Shown: positions 8,464-19,493, counted from the stretch's first letter. The stretch: 64,000 bases of DNA from Rubrivivax albus (GCF_004016515.1 NZ_SACT01000009.1:124001-188000), one strand, 5' to 3'. A program made the numbers and translations. Notes: generated by a model not told the origin, from the sequence alone.

Positions 8464-10130
8464 ACGCCACACACGAGGTCTTCAACCAGGCCGAGCCCCT
8501 GACCGACGTGAACCTGTTCAGCGGCAACCGGGCGCTGCAGGACGCGCTGGCCCACCACCACCCTGGCTACGACCGCGCCCGGTTCGTGGCGCTGGGCGCC
8601 GAAGCCGGCTCGGCCGAGATGCAGGTGCATGCGCGGCTGGCCAACACCCACGGGCCGGTGCTCCACGCCCACGACCTGCGCGGCCACCGCGTCGACCAGG
8701 TGGAATTCCACCCCAGCTACCACGCGCTGATGACCAGCGCGCTGCGCCACGGCCTGCACGGCACGCCCTGGACGCTGGGGCCCGGCGGCCACATCGAACG
8801 CGCTGCGGCCTTCATGCTCTTCACCGAACTGGAGCCGTCGGTGCTGTGCCCGGTGTCGATGACCTACGCCGTGGCGCCCGCGCTGCGCCCGAATGCCGCG
8901 CTGTCCCGCGACTGGGGCCCGGGCCTGGCGGCCACCGCCTACGACCCGGCATTCAGGCCTTTCGACGGAAAGACCGCCCTGACGATGGGCATGGGCATGA
9001 CCGAGAAGCAGGGCGGCTCCGATGTGCGGGCGAACACCACGCGCGCGGTCTTCGACGGCGATGACGACTGGGGCCGCCGCTACCGCCTCACCGGCCACAA
9101 GTGGTTCATGTCGGCGCCGATGTGCGACGCCTTTCTGGTGCTGGCGCAGGCCGAGGGCGGGCTCAGCTGCTTCTTCCTGCCGCGTTTCACGCGCGACGGG
9201 CGGGTCAACGCCATCCATGTACAGCGCCTGAAGCACAAGCTGGGCAACCAGGCCAACGCCAGCAGCGAGGTCGAGTTCCAGGACGCCGAGGCCTGGCTGG
9301 TGGGCGACGAAGGCCGCGGCGTGCCGCAGATCCTGGCGATGGGCACGCTCACGCGGCTGGACTGCGCGCTGGGCACCGCGGGCCTGATGCGCCAGGCGCT
9401 GTCCATCGCGCTGCACCACTGCGCGCAACGCCAGGCCTTCGGCCGCCGCCTGATCGAGCAGCCGGCGATGACGGCCGTGCTGGCGGACCTGGCGCTGGAG
9501 AGCGAAGCCGCCACCGCGCTGGCCCTTCGCCTGGCGCGGGCGGTGGACCGCACCGAGCACGGCCAGGACCCCGACGGCTTCGAGGCCGTGATGCGCCGCG
9601 TGCTCACGCCGGTGGCCAAGTTCTGGATCTGCAAGCGCGGCAGTGCCTTCGGCCAGGAGGCCATGGAGTGCCTGGGCGGCAACGGCTACGTCGAAGGTGG
9701 TGGCGAGGGCGTGATGGCCCGCATCTACCGCGAGATGCCGCTGAACTCCATCTGGGAAGGCGCCGGCAACATCATGGCGTTGGACCTGCTGCGCGCGCTG
9801 CGCAGCGGCCCGGTGAAGGACGCGGTGATGCACGAGACCGCCGCCGCGCGCCGTGCCCATGCCGCCGTGGAGCGCCGTGCGCAATGGGTCGCCGAGGCGC
9901 TGGACGGCGCGGCCGACGAAGCCGGCGCCCGCCGCCTGGCGCGCGACACGGCGCTGCTGCTGCAGGCGGCCCAACTGCACGCCCACGCACCGACCGAGGT
10001 GTTCGACAGTTTCTGCACCGCCCGCCTCGACCAGGCCAGCGACGCGTTCGGGCTGCTGCCCGGCACGCTGCCGCTGGATGCCCTGGTGGCGCGGGCCATG
10101 CCAACCCCTGAGGAGAGCTTTGATGAGTGA
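8460..10130 (+). CDS. AidB-like acyl-CoA dehydrogenase family protein
   Basis: A 556-residue flavoprotein of the AidB branch of acyl-CoA dehydrogenases (E. coli AidB is 541 residues). The start is set at 8460, where the ATG overlaps the preceding stop and gives THEVFNQAEPLTDVNLF, which matches the AidB N-terminus (FNQ.PPL...N.F). The signatures MGMGMTEKQGGSDVRANTT and NSIWEGAGNIMALD are present, the latter with the catalytic Glu. The C-terminal helical domain typical of AidB is present. E. coli AidB binds DNA and is induced by alkylation; homologues in catabolic operons are thought to act on acyl-CoAs. Here the context favours metabolism. It overlaps the next gene by 8 bases. Confidence 0.9.
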   Translation: MNATHEVFNQAEPLTDVNLFSGNRALQDALAHHHPGYDRARFVALGAEAGSAEMQVHARLANTHGPVLHAHDLRGHRVDQVEFHPSYHALMTSALRHGLHGTPWTLGPGGHIERAAAFMLFTELEPSVLCPVSMTYAVAPALRPNAALSRDWGPGLAATAYDPAFRPFDGKTALTMGMGMTEKQGGSDVRANTTRAVFDGDDDWGRRYRLTGHKWFMSAPMCDAFLVLAQAEGGLSCFFLPRFTRDGRVNAIHVQRLKHKLGNQANASSEVEFQDAEAWLVGDEGRGVPQILAMGTLTRLDCALGTAGLMRQALSIALHHCAQRQAFGRRLIEQPAMTAVLADLALESEAATALALRLARAVDRTEHGQDPDGFEAVMRRVLTPVAKFWICKRGSAFGQEAMECLGGNGYVEGGGEGVMARIYREMPLNSIWEGAGNIMALDLLRALRSGPVKDAVMHETAAARRAHAAVERRAQWVAEALDGAADEAGARRLARDTALLLQAAQLHAHAPTEVFDSFCTARLDQASDAFGLLPGTLPLDALVARAMPTPEESFDE

Positions 10131-11052
10131 ATGGCAAGGACGAGTGGCCGTGATCACCGGCGCGGCGTCGGGCTTCGGCCTGGAGGCCAGCCGCATCGCG
10201 GCACGGGCCGGCATGAAGGTCGTGATGGCCGACGTGCAGGCCGATGCGCTGGAACTGTCGGCGCACGATGTGCTGGCGCTGGGCGCCGGGCAGGGCGCCG
10301 AGGTGCTGCCGTTCCGGCTGGACGTGTCCAAGGCGGCCGAGGTCGAGGCCCTGGCCGCTGCCACGCGCGAGCGCTTCGGCGTGCCGCATTTCGTGTTCAA
10401 CAACGCCGGCGTGGGCGCCGGCGGCCTGGTCTGGGAGCACAGCGCCGCCGACTGGGATTGGGTGCTGGGCGTCAACCTGCTGGGCGTGGCGCATGGCGTG
10501 CGCGTGTTCACGCCAATGATGCTGGAAGCCGCGGCGGCCGACCCGACCTATCGCGGCCACATCGTCAACACGGCGTCCATGGCCGGCCTTCTGACGCCAC
10601 CGAACATGGGCGTCTACAACGTCAGCAAGGCCGCGGTGGTGTCGATGACCGAGACGCTGTACCACGACCTGTCGCTGGTCAGCACCCAGGTCCGCGCCCA
10701 CCTGCTGTGCCCGTACTTCGTGCCCACCGGCATCCACCGCAGCGAGCGCAACCGTCCCGGCGGCGCCAACGAACCCATCACGCGCAGCCAGCAGATCGCC
10801 GCGGCGATGAGCGAGAAGGCCGTCACCAGCGGCAAGGTGACGGCGGCGCAGACCGCGCAACTGGTCTTCGACGCCATGGACGCCGACCGCTTCTACGTCT
10901 ACACCCACCCGCAGGCGCTGGGCGGCGTGCGCACGCGCATGGAGGACCAGGTCCTGCAGCGCAACCCGACCGATCCGTTCCACGAGCGGCCGGAGATCGG
11001 CGCCCGCCTGCGGGCGCAGCTGGCGCAGATGCCGGGTGACGGTCAGGACTGA
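10123..11052 (+). CDS. Short-chain dehydrogenase/reductase (SDR)
   Basis: A 309-residue SDR. The start at 10123 (MSEWQGRVAVITGAASGFG) follows a GAGGAG ribosome-binding site and overlaps the AidB-like gene by 8 bases. TGAASGFG is the cofactor loop, MADVQAD after strand 2 points to NAD(H), and FNNAGVG, NTASMAG and YNVSK supply the structural and catalytic Asn, Ser, Tyr and Lys. The C-terminus is about 50 residues longer than a minimal SDR, with FYVYTHPQALGGVRTRMEDQ, as in a widespread proteobacterial group annotated only as SDR oxidoreductase. It is the last gene of the catabolic cluster; the next 129 bases hold no gene and probably the promoter of the channel-like gene. Confidence 0.92.
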   Translation: MSEWQGRVAVITGAASGFGLEASRIAARAGMKVVMADVQADALELSAHDVLALGAGQGAEVLPFRLDVSKAAEVEALAAATRERFGVPHFVFNNAGVGAGGLVWEHSAADWDWVLGVNLLGVAHGVRVFTPMMLEAAAADPTYRGHIVNTASMAGLLTPPNMGVYNVSKAAVVSMTETLYHDLSLVSTQVRAHLLCPYFVPTGIHRSERNRPGGANEPITRSQQIAAAMSEKAVTSGKVTAAQTAQLVFDAMDADRFYVYTHPQALGGVRTRMEDQVLQRNPTDPFHERPEIGARLRAQLAQMPGDGQD

Positions 11053-11181
11053 CAAGGCCCCTTGCGAACGCTGCCGGGCTGCACACGAGCCGAACTCCGA
11101 TTTCATACTTTTGCACAAATGTAAAGTCCGTGCCTTCATTCACTGAAGGTGACCGGGCGCCGCCCGGAGAAGGGCACGGAC

Positions 11182-12671
11182 ATGGACTTCGCGAGCTTCT
11201 GGTCGACGCTGCAGGGTCAGTTGGGCCACCACCTGCCGCGCATCGTGGGCGCCCTGGCGGTGTTCGCGCTGGGCTGGATCATTGCCGTGGCGGCGCGCGC
11301 TGCAGTGCTGCGCCCGCTGGCGCTGGCCCGTCTGGACACCCGCATCGCAGAGAGCACCGGGGTGACGGTGCAGTCGGAGCGGGGCCTGGGCGTGGCCGTG
11401 TTCTGGCTGCTGCTGCTGGTCACGCTGATCGCCGTGCTCAACGTGCTGGACCTGGCCAGCGTGTCGGCGCCCATTGCCGCGATGATGGGCGATATCGTCG
11501 GCTACCTCCCGTATGCCCTGGGCGGTGCCGTGCTGACCCTGGTGGCCTGGCTGGTGGCGTCGCTGCTGCGCACGCTGGTCGTGCGGGCGCTGGCGGCCAC
11601 GACGATCGACGACTCGCTGCAGCGCCACGCGGGCATGAAGCCCAGCGGTCCGGCGGCCGGCAACGTGGTGTTCTGGCTGGCGCTGCTGCTGTTCCTGCCG
11701 TCCGTGCTGTCGGCCTTCCGTCTGTCGGGCACGCTGGCGCCGGTGGAGCAGATGCTGGTGATGGCACTGGGCTGGCTGCCCAATGCCCTCGGCGCCGCGG
11801 TGATCGCCGGTGTGGGCTACCTGGTGGCGAGGGTCCTGCGCGGCCTGGTCAGCAATCTGCTGGGGGCGGCCGGCATCGACCGGGTCGGTGAACGCGCCGG
11901 GCTGGACGATGCGGTCAAGCTGTCGCGGCTGGCGGGCACGCTGGTGTTCCTGTTCGTGCTGGTGCCGTCGCTGATCGCGGCGCTGGACGCGCTGAAGATC
12001 GAGGCCATCTCCGCGCCGGCGACGGCCATGCTGTCGCAGATGCTGGCGGCGGTGCCGCACATCCTGGCGGCCATCGTCATCCTGCTGCTGACGTGGGCGG
12101 TGGCGCGCTTCGTGGCCGGGCTGGTTGCCCGCCTGCTGGAGAACGCGGGCGTCGATGCGCTGCCGACGCGCATCGGGCTCGAGGCGGTACTGTCCGGGCC
12201 GACGCGGCAGGCGACGCTGGTCCGCGGTGCGATCATGTTCTTCGCCATGCTGTTGCCGTGGCGGAGGCCGCGGGGCAGCTCGGTTTCGGACAGCTGCGTG
12301 AGCTGACCACCGCGTTCATCCGCTTTTCCGGCGATATCGTGCTGGGCGGCGTGATCTTCGCGGTCGGCTTCTGGTTGGCCAATCTGGCCCACGCGGCGAT
12401 CGATCGCGCCAGTGGTGCCGGCACCCGTGGGCTGGCACCGGTGGCGCGCATGGGCATCCTGGGCATCGTGTTGGCGATGGGACTGCGGGCCATGGGCGTG
12501 GCCAATGAGATCGTCGTGCTGGCCTTCGGGCTCGCGCTCGGTGCCGTTGCCGTTGCCGTTGCCGTGGCGGTGGCGCTGTCGTTCGGCCTGGGTGGGCGGG
12601 AAGCTGCCGGACAGTTGGCTGGCGACTGGTTGCGGCGCTGGCGTGAACGTGCCTCCCGCGGGTCGGACTGA
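11182..12671 (+). pseudogene. Mechanosensitive-channel-like membrane protein (CmpX/TM-helix repeat type) with a one-base frameshift
   Basis: Translation from the ATG at 11182 (after GGAGAAGGG) gives a protein with many hydrophobic helices and repeated blocks of the form hydrophobic helix, then LLGAAGIDRVGERAGLDDA. This matches the conserved TM-helix domain of MscS-like/CmpX proteins. The frame breaks near 12253: frame 1 runs into a stop at 12306 after MFFAMLLPWRRPR. The frame beginning with GCC at 12255 continues naturally as AVAEAAGQLGFGQL to the stop at 12671. Restoring one base (most simply TTGCC to TTGGCC) gives one 496-residue protein with the last transmembrane segments in place. No slippery sequence is seen at the junction. 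It is either a true disrupted gene or a sequencing error. Confidence 0.8.
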
Positions 12672-12738
12672 AAGCGCGGGCCAGCGCGGCAGGTCGCGGC
12701 CGATCGGCCGACCAGGCGAGCAGGATGCGTTCGCCGAC

Positions 12739-12767
12739 TGATCATTTCACGCTTTAAATGATCATTT
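12739..12767. promoter_or_regulatory. AT-rich palindromic operator-like site
   Basis: TGATCATTT (12739-12747) and AAATGATCA (12756-12764) form a perfect 9-base inverted repeat with an 8-base spacer. The right half extends to AAATGATCATTT (12756-12767), which is itself a perfect 12-base palindrome. The block is strikingly AT-rich for this genome and lies about 80 bases before a small ORF and 68 bases after the channel-like gene. The stem is not GC-rich and has no terminal U-run, so a dimeric repressor site is more likely than a terminator. The binding protein is unknown. Confidence 0.5.
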
Positions 12768-12846
12768 GTTGCTTTTGCACTGATTTGGTGCTCAGTGGGC
12801 GTCATGCATCGCCGATGATCCAGCGGTCATCAGACAACCCACCACC

Positions 12847-13197
12847 ATGAGATCCCATCTCGCCCGGCAAGCCGAACTCGCGACGCGCGCCTTGCTGTCG
12901 CGCAGTGCCAGTCACGACACCGATCCGTACGAGCGCGTCATGCGCGACTGTTTGTCCGGCGCCCACGCGGCGCTGGGGAAGTGTCCACCTGGCCCCCTGC
13001 GGGTGCGGCTGACGCAGGAACTCTCGGAACTGGCGAGATGCTGCGCTCGCGATGCGGAAGAAGCCGAGGCGATATCGGCCCGGTCCGGCCGGGCCGCCGA
13101 CCGGGAGCAGGCCCTCATGGCCCGCCGCATCGCCGATGCCGCGCACCATATGAGCCTGCTCGCGGGCTGCGACGAGGTTGGTGTCGGCATGCACTGA
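12847..13197 (+). CDS. Hypothetical protein, 116 residues
   Basis: The ORF encodes a small protein with no signal peptide or membrane segment. It is predominantly Ala/Arg/Glu-rich and likely helical (RVRLTQELSELARCCARDAEEAEAI), with four cysteines including a CC pair and a His pair near the end (DAAHHMSL). I do not recognise a family. No clear Shine-Dalgarno sequence precedes the ATG. Support comes from its position downstream of an AT-rich palindromic site and the lack of a better gene on either strand here. It ends 5 bases before the convergent DUF1223 gene. It could still be non-coding. Confidence 0.45.
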   Translation: MRSHLARQAELATRALLSRSASHDTDPYERVMRDCLSGAHAALGKCPPGPLRVRLTQELSELARCCARDAEEAEAISARSGRAADREQALMARRIADAAHHMSLLAGCDEVGVGMH

Positions 13198-13202
13198 ACG
13201 GG

Positions 13203-13916
13203 TCAGCAGCCCAGACCAAGCGCCTGCACCGGCCGCTGGGACACCGCGTCCGCGACCACGAAGACCACCCGGCGTGGGTGGGCCGGATCGGCGGGCGGCA
13301 GGTCCAGTGTCCATCGCCGAGCGCCTTGCCAGGCAGAAACGGGCTGGTAGAGGCGGACCACGTGGTCGTGGCCAAGGGTCTCGCCCCAGTTCTCGCCTGC
13401 GGTGACGCGGCTGCGGTGGCCGTCCTCCACGACGGCCCAGTACCCGATCCAGCGACGGTTGAGCTGTGTCATCGCCAGGCCGACATCGGCCGTCACCTGG
13501 CTGCCATCCCGGCGCAGGCTCAGCGTCATTGGCGCGGGTGCCGGACGATCGGGCAGGGCGGGCCACGACCGCCAGTCGTGACCTTGGGCAACCACCTGTG
13601 GCGTGTAGACGTTGGGCGCACCCATGGCGCGTGCCAGCTGGTACTGGCGGTCGGTGGTCTCGCGCGTGGCGAAGCGGTCCACCCAGCCCAGCCGGTTCCA
13701 GTAGCCGACGTGGAAGGCCAGCGGCAGCAGGTCGTCGCGGCCCTTCAGGGTGGACAGCCAGCGGTCGGCCGGAGGGCAGGAACTGCAGCCTTCGGAGGTG
13801 TAGAGCTCCACCACCAGGGGCGGTCGGGCACCGGAATGCCGTTCGCAGACGGGCTCGGCGGCCGTGGCCTGCAGGGTCGTGACCAGCGTGGTGACCAGGA
13901 GGATAGTGGTGCGCAT
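13203..13916 (-). CDS. Exported DUF1223 family protein (thioredoxin-like fold)
   Basis: A 237-residue protein with an N-terminal signal peptide (MRTTILLVTTLVTTLQATAA). The mature start VVELYTSEGCSSCPPADRWL is the DUF1223 signature, including a CxxC pair in a thioredoxin-like position. Later blocks typical of the family are FHVGYWNRLGWVDRFA and YTPQVVAQG. The fold suggests a periplasmic thiol-related role, but no DUF1223 function is established that I can name with confidence. It is transcribed convergently with the small orphan ORF and divergently from tex, the start codons being 68 bases apart. Confidence 0.9.
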   Translation of the reverse strand: MRTTILLVTTLVTTLQATAAEPVCERHSGARPPLVVELYTSEGCSSCPPADRWLSTLKGRDDLLPLAFHVGYWNRLGWVDRFATRETTDRQYQLARAMGAPNVYTPQVVAQGHDWRSWPALPDRPAPAPMTLSLRRDGSQVTADVGLAMTQLNRRWIGYWAVVEDGHRSRVTAGENWGETLGHDHVVRLYQPVSAWQGARRWTLDLPPADPAHPRRVVFVVADAVSQRPVQALGLGC

Positions 13917-13984
13917 GCCCTTGGGTCGGGTGCCGGGGCGCGGCGCTTACACTCCCGCGCTTTCCGCTGCGCACCCCGGTTTCC

Positions 13985-16312
<2,328 letters not shown>

Positions 16313-16319
16313 ACCGGCG

Positions 16320-17396
16320 GTGAGCACGCCCGCGTTGCAGGTCTACGCCGGGCCGCGCGCCCGTGCGCTGCTGCGCGAACGCGGATTGCGAGCGCAGGAC
16401 GTGCGCGTGATCCCGGCGGCCGCCGGCGGTGCCAAGGGCCTGGTGCTCAATCCGCTGGACCGCTTCCTCTTCGGCCACTGGCTGCCACGCGCGGACCAGA
16501 CCGTGCACCTGATGGGCGCCTCCATCGGTGCCTGGCGCATGGCCGCCGGCTGCCTGGCCGACCCGGAAGCGGCGCTTGCCCGCCTGGCCGAGGACTATGT
16601 GATGCAGTCCTACCAGCATGCGCCGGGCAAGGCGCCGCTGGCCAGCCACGTCTCGGCGGTGTTCGGCGCCAAGCTCGACGAGCATTTCGCCGGCCGCGAG
16701 GCCGAGGTGCTGGCGCACCCGCGCTACCGGCTGCACGTGTTCACCAGCCACGGCCGCCACCTGCTGTCACGCCAGGGCCGCTGGCGCACGCCGCTGGGCT
16801 ACGCCGGTGCCTTCTTCGGCAACGCCGTGCATCGGCGCGCGCTGGGCGGCTGGATCGAGAGGGTGGTGTTCGCCGATGCGCGCGAACCCTTCCCGCTGCC
16901 GACCTCGGACTTCCGCAGCCAGGTCGTGCCGCTGTCGGCCGCCAACCTGCAGCCGGCCATCCTGGCCAGCTGCTCGATCCCGTTCTGGTTGGACGCGGTG
17001 CACGACATCCCCGGCGGCCCGCGCGGCGCCTACTGGGACGGCGGCATCACCGACTACCACCTTCACCTGCCGTACGACGCGCTGCCCGACGGGATCGCGC
17101 TGTACCCGCACTTCCAGCCGCAGATCGTACCCGGCTGGCTGGACAAGGCCTTCAAGGCCCGGCATCGGGCCACGCGCTGGCTGGACCCGCTGGTGGTGCT
17201 GGTGCCGCACCCGGACTGGGTGCGGGCGCTGCCGGGCGGCAAGCTGCCCGACCGCAACGACTTCAAGGTCTACGGCGACGACCACGCCGGCCGGCAGCGC
17301 GTCTGGCGCGGTGCCATCGCCGAGAGCCAGCGCCTGGCCGAAGAGTTTGCACGCCTGTGCGAGCGCGACACGGTCGACGCGCTGTCGCTGCCGTGA
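16320..17396 (+). CDS. Patatin-like phospholipase family protein
   Basis: A 358-residue putative lipid acyl hydrolase. The GTG at 16320 is chosen because the frame upstream lies inside the tex tail; no ATG is available before the conserved region. AAGGAKGL is a glycine-rich oxyanion-type loop, GASIGAW carries the nucleophilic serine in the GxSxG elbow, and YWDGGITDYH provides the DGG-type catalytic aspartate of patatins. A signal peptide is absent, so it is cytosolic or delivered otherwise. It follows tex by 7 bases and may be cotranscribed. The substrate, presumably membrane lipid acyl chains, is inferred from family. Confidence 0.85.
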   Translation: MSTPALQVYAGPRARALLRERGLRAQDVRVIPAAAGGAKGLVLNPLDRFLFGHWLPRADQTVHLMGASIGAWRMAAGCLADPEAALARLAEDYVMQSYQHAPGKAPLASHVSAVFGAKLDEHFAGREAEVLAHPRYRLHVFTSHGRHLLSRQGRWRTPLGYAGAFFGNAVHRRALGGWIERVVFADAREPFPLPTSDFRSQVVPLSAANLQPAILASCSIPFWLDAVHDIPGGPRGAYWDGGITDYHLHLPYDALPDGIALYPHFQPQIVPGWLDKAFKARHRATRWLDPLVVLVPHPDWVRALPGGKLPDRNDFKVYGDDHAGRQRVWRGAIAESQRLAEEFARLCERDTVDALSLP

Positions 17397-17449
17397 CTAC
17401 AATCGGCTTCGTCCAAAACGATCCAAGAGCAGGAAAGGCACGACGGGTT

Positions 17450-17491
17450 ATGACACCGCGGACTACGCGCACCACCTTCACCAGGCCCTGA
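17450..17491 (+). CDS. Threonine-rich leader peptide of the thrS attenuator
   Basis: A 13-residue ORF, MTPRTTRTTFTRP, ending in TGA. Six of 13 residues are threonine, and the codons ACA, ACT, ACG and ACC are all used. A purine-rich AGGAAAGG (17431-17438) lies 11 bases before the ATG. The ORF sits 94 bases upstream of thrS and just before mutually exclusive hairpins ending in an intrinsic terminator. This is the classic arrangement of a leader-peptide attenuator that senses charged tRNA-Thr. The peptide itself would have no function beyond controlling ribosome position. Confidence 0.78.
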   Translation: MTPRTTRTTFTRP

Positions 17492-17497
17492 GCCCTG

Positions 17498-17547
17498 GCC
17501 GCGCCGTCACGCCCGTACCCCTACGTACCCTGGTCAGCAAGCGCGGC
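17498..17547 (+). promoter_or_regulatory. Candidate antiterminator of the thrS leader
   Basis: GCCGCGC (17498-17504), just after the leader peptide stop, is perfectly complementary to GCGCGGC (17541-17547), which is the 5' arm of the terminator hairpin. Formation of this long-range helix would prevent termination. A competing helix CCAGG/CCTGG (17481-17485 with 17494-17498) overlaps both the leader peptide end and the antiterminator arm and could act as the protector. A ribosome stalled on the Thr codons would disrupt the protector and favour readthrough into thrS. Confidence 0.62.
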
Positions 17548-17567
17548 ACAGCCCGCGCTTTTTGTTT
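17539..17567 (+). terminator. Intrinsic terminator (attenuator) upstream of thrS
   Basis: AAGCGCGG (17539-17546) pairs with CCGCGCTT (17553-17560) around a 6-base loop, followed by a T-rich run TTTTTGTTTT. This is a good rho-independent terminator placed only 19 bases before the thrS start codon and after the Thr-rich leader peptide. It therefore most likely controls thrS rather than ending the patatin-like gene, although it may do both. Confidence 0.8.
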
Positions 17568-17585
17568 TCCTGCAGGAGATTCACG

Positions 17586-19493
17586 ATGATCCAGATCACG
17601 CTGCCCGACGGCTCGAAACGCGAGTTCCCGGGCCCTGTCACGGTGGCCGATGTGGCCGCCTCCATAGGCGCCGGCCTGGCCAAGGCAGCACTCGGGGGCA
17701 AGGTCGACGGCAGGCTGGTGGACACGAGCCACCGCATCGAGGCCGATGCGCAGCTGGCCATCGTCACGGACAAGGACGCCGACGGCCTGGAGATGATCCG
17801 CCACTCCACGGCCCACCTGCTGGCCTATGCGGTGAAGGAACTGTTCCCCGACGCGCAGGTGACGATCGGCCCGGTCATCGACAACGGCTTCTACTACGAC
17901 TTCAGCTACAAGCGAGCCTTCACGCCGGAGGACCTGGCCGCCATCGAGCAGCGCATGGCCGAACTGGCGAAGAAGGACGAGAAGGTCGAGCGCCGCGTGC
18001 TGCCGCGTGACGAGGCCGTGGCGCACTTCAAGGCCATGGGGGAGCACTACAAGGCCGAGATCATTGGGAGCATCCCGGCTGGCGAGGATGTGAGCCTGTA
18101 CCGCGAAGGCGGCTTCGAGGACCTGTGCCGCGGTCCGCACGTGCCCAGCACGGGCAAGCTCCGGCACTTCAAGCTGATGAAGGTGGCCGGCGCCTACTGG
18201 CGCGGCGATCACCGCAACGAGATGCTGCAGCGCATCTATGGCACGGCCTGGGCGACGAAGGACGACCTGCAGAAGTACCTGCTGATGCTGGAGGAGGCCG
18301 AGAAGCGCGACCACCGCAAGCTCGGCCGCGAACTCGACCTGTTCCACCTGGACGAGCACAGCCCGGGCACGGTGTTCTGGCACCCCAAGGGCTGGGCGGT
18401 GTGGCAGGTGGTGGAGCAGTACATGCGCGCCGTCTACCGCGACAACGGCTACCAGGAGGTCAAGGGCCCGCAGATCCTGGACCAGGCCCTCTGGGAGAAG
18501 ACGGGCCACTGGGACAAGTACAGGGAGAACATGTTCACGACGGAATCGGAGAAGCGCGACTACGCGCTCAAGCCGATGAACTGCCCCGGCCACATCCTGA
18601 TCTTCAAGCAGGGCATCAAGAGCTACCGCGACCTGCCGCTGCGCTACGGCGAGTTCGGCGCCTGTCACCGCAACGAGCCCACGGGTGGCCTGCACGGCAT
18701 CATGCGCGTGCGCGCCTTCACGCAGGACGACGGCCACATCTTCTGCACGGAGGATGCGATCCTGCCCGAGTGCGTGACGTACACGGCGCTGCTGCAGAAG
18801 GTCTACGCCGATTTCGGCTTCACGGAGATCCTCTACAAGGTGGCCACGCGGCCGGCGGCGCGCATCGGGTCGGACGCCATCTGGGACAAGGCCGAACACG
18901 CGCTGAAGGAGAGCCTGCGCCAGGCCGGCGTCGAGTTCGTCATCGCCCCGGGCGACGGCGCCTTCTACGGCCCGAAGATCGAGTACACGCTCAAGGATGC
19001 CCTGGGCCGTGAGTGGCAGTGCGGCACGATGCAGGTCGACTTCAGCATGGCGCAGCGCCTGGACGCCGAATACGTGGCCGAGGACGGCAGCCGCCAGCAC
19101 CCGGTGATGCTGCACCGGGCCATCGTCGGCAGCCTGGAGCGTTTCATCGGGATCCTGATCGAGCAGCACGCCGGTGCGCTGCCCGCCTGGCTGGCGCCGG
19201 TGCAGGTGGTGGTGGCCCCGATCACCGACGATCAGGCCGACTACGCCGCATCCGTCGTGAAAACGCTGCAAAAACAAGGAGTTAGGGTCCAGAGCGATTT
19301 GCGGAACCAGAAGATCACGTATAAAATCCGCGAGCATTCGATGCAAAAGGTCCCGTACATCCTTGTCGTGGGTGACAAGGAAAAGGCCAACGGGGCCGTT
19401 TCCGTGCGCGCCCGGGGCAACCGGGACCTCGGGGTCATGCCGGTCGACGACTTCGCGCAGAAGCTCGCCGACGACATCGCCCGCAAGGTCTGA
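17586..19493 (+). CDS. thrS: Threonyl-tRNA synthetase
   Basis: A 635-residue class II synthetase that charges tRNA-Thr. The N-terminal TGS domain (MIQITLPDGSKREFPGPVTV), the editing domain (RHSTAHLLAYAVKELFPDAQ with its metal-binding His residues), the catalytic core and the C-terminal anticodon-binding domain follow in standard order. Zinc ligands are visible at MNCPGHILIF and in the late MLHRAIVGSLERFIG motif region. GACHRNEPTGGLHG is the motif 2 loop. The ATG at 17586 has a CAGGAGA ribosome-binding site. Expression is predicted to be controlled by the leader attenuator upstream. It begins the conserved thrS-infC-rpmI-rplT-pheST-ihfA cluster. Confidence 0.98.
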   Translation: MIQITLPDGSKREFPGPVTVADVAASIGAGLAKAALGGKVDGRLVDTSHRIEADAQLAIVTDKDADGLEMIRHSTAHLLAYAVKELFPDAQVTIGPVIDNGFYYDFSYKRAFTPEDLAAIEQRMAELAKKDEKVERRVLPRDEAVAHFKAMGEHYKAEIIGSIPAGEDVSLYREGGFEDLCRGPHVPSTGKLRHFKLMKVAGAYWRGDHRNEMLQRIYGTAWATKDDLQKYLLMLEEAEKRDHRKLGRELDLFHLDEHSPGTVFWHPKGWAVWQVVEQYMRAVYRDNGYQEVKGPQILDQALWEKTGHWDKYRENMFTTESEKRDYALKPMNCPGHILIFKQGIKSYRDLPLRYGEFGACHRNEPTGGLHGIMRVRAFTQDDGHIFCTEDAILPECVTYTALLQKVYADFGFTEILYKVATRPAARIGSDAIWDKAEHALKESLRQAGVEFVIAPGDGAFYGPKIEYTLKDALGREWQCGTMQVDFSMAQRLDAEYVAEDGSRQHPVMLHRAIVGSLERFIGILIEQHAGALPAWLAPVQVVVAPITDDQADYAASVVKTLQKQGVRVQSDLRNQKITYKIREHSMQKVPYILVVGDKEKANGAVSVRARGNRDLGVMPVDDFAQKLADDIARKV

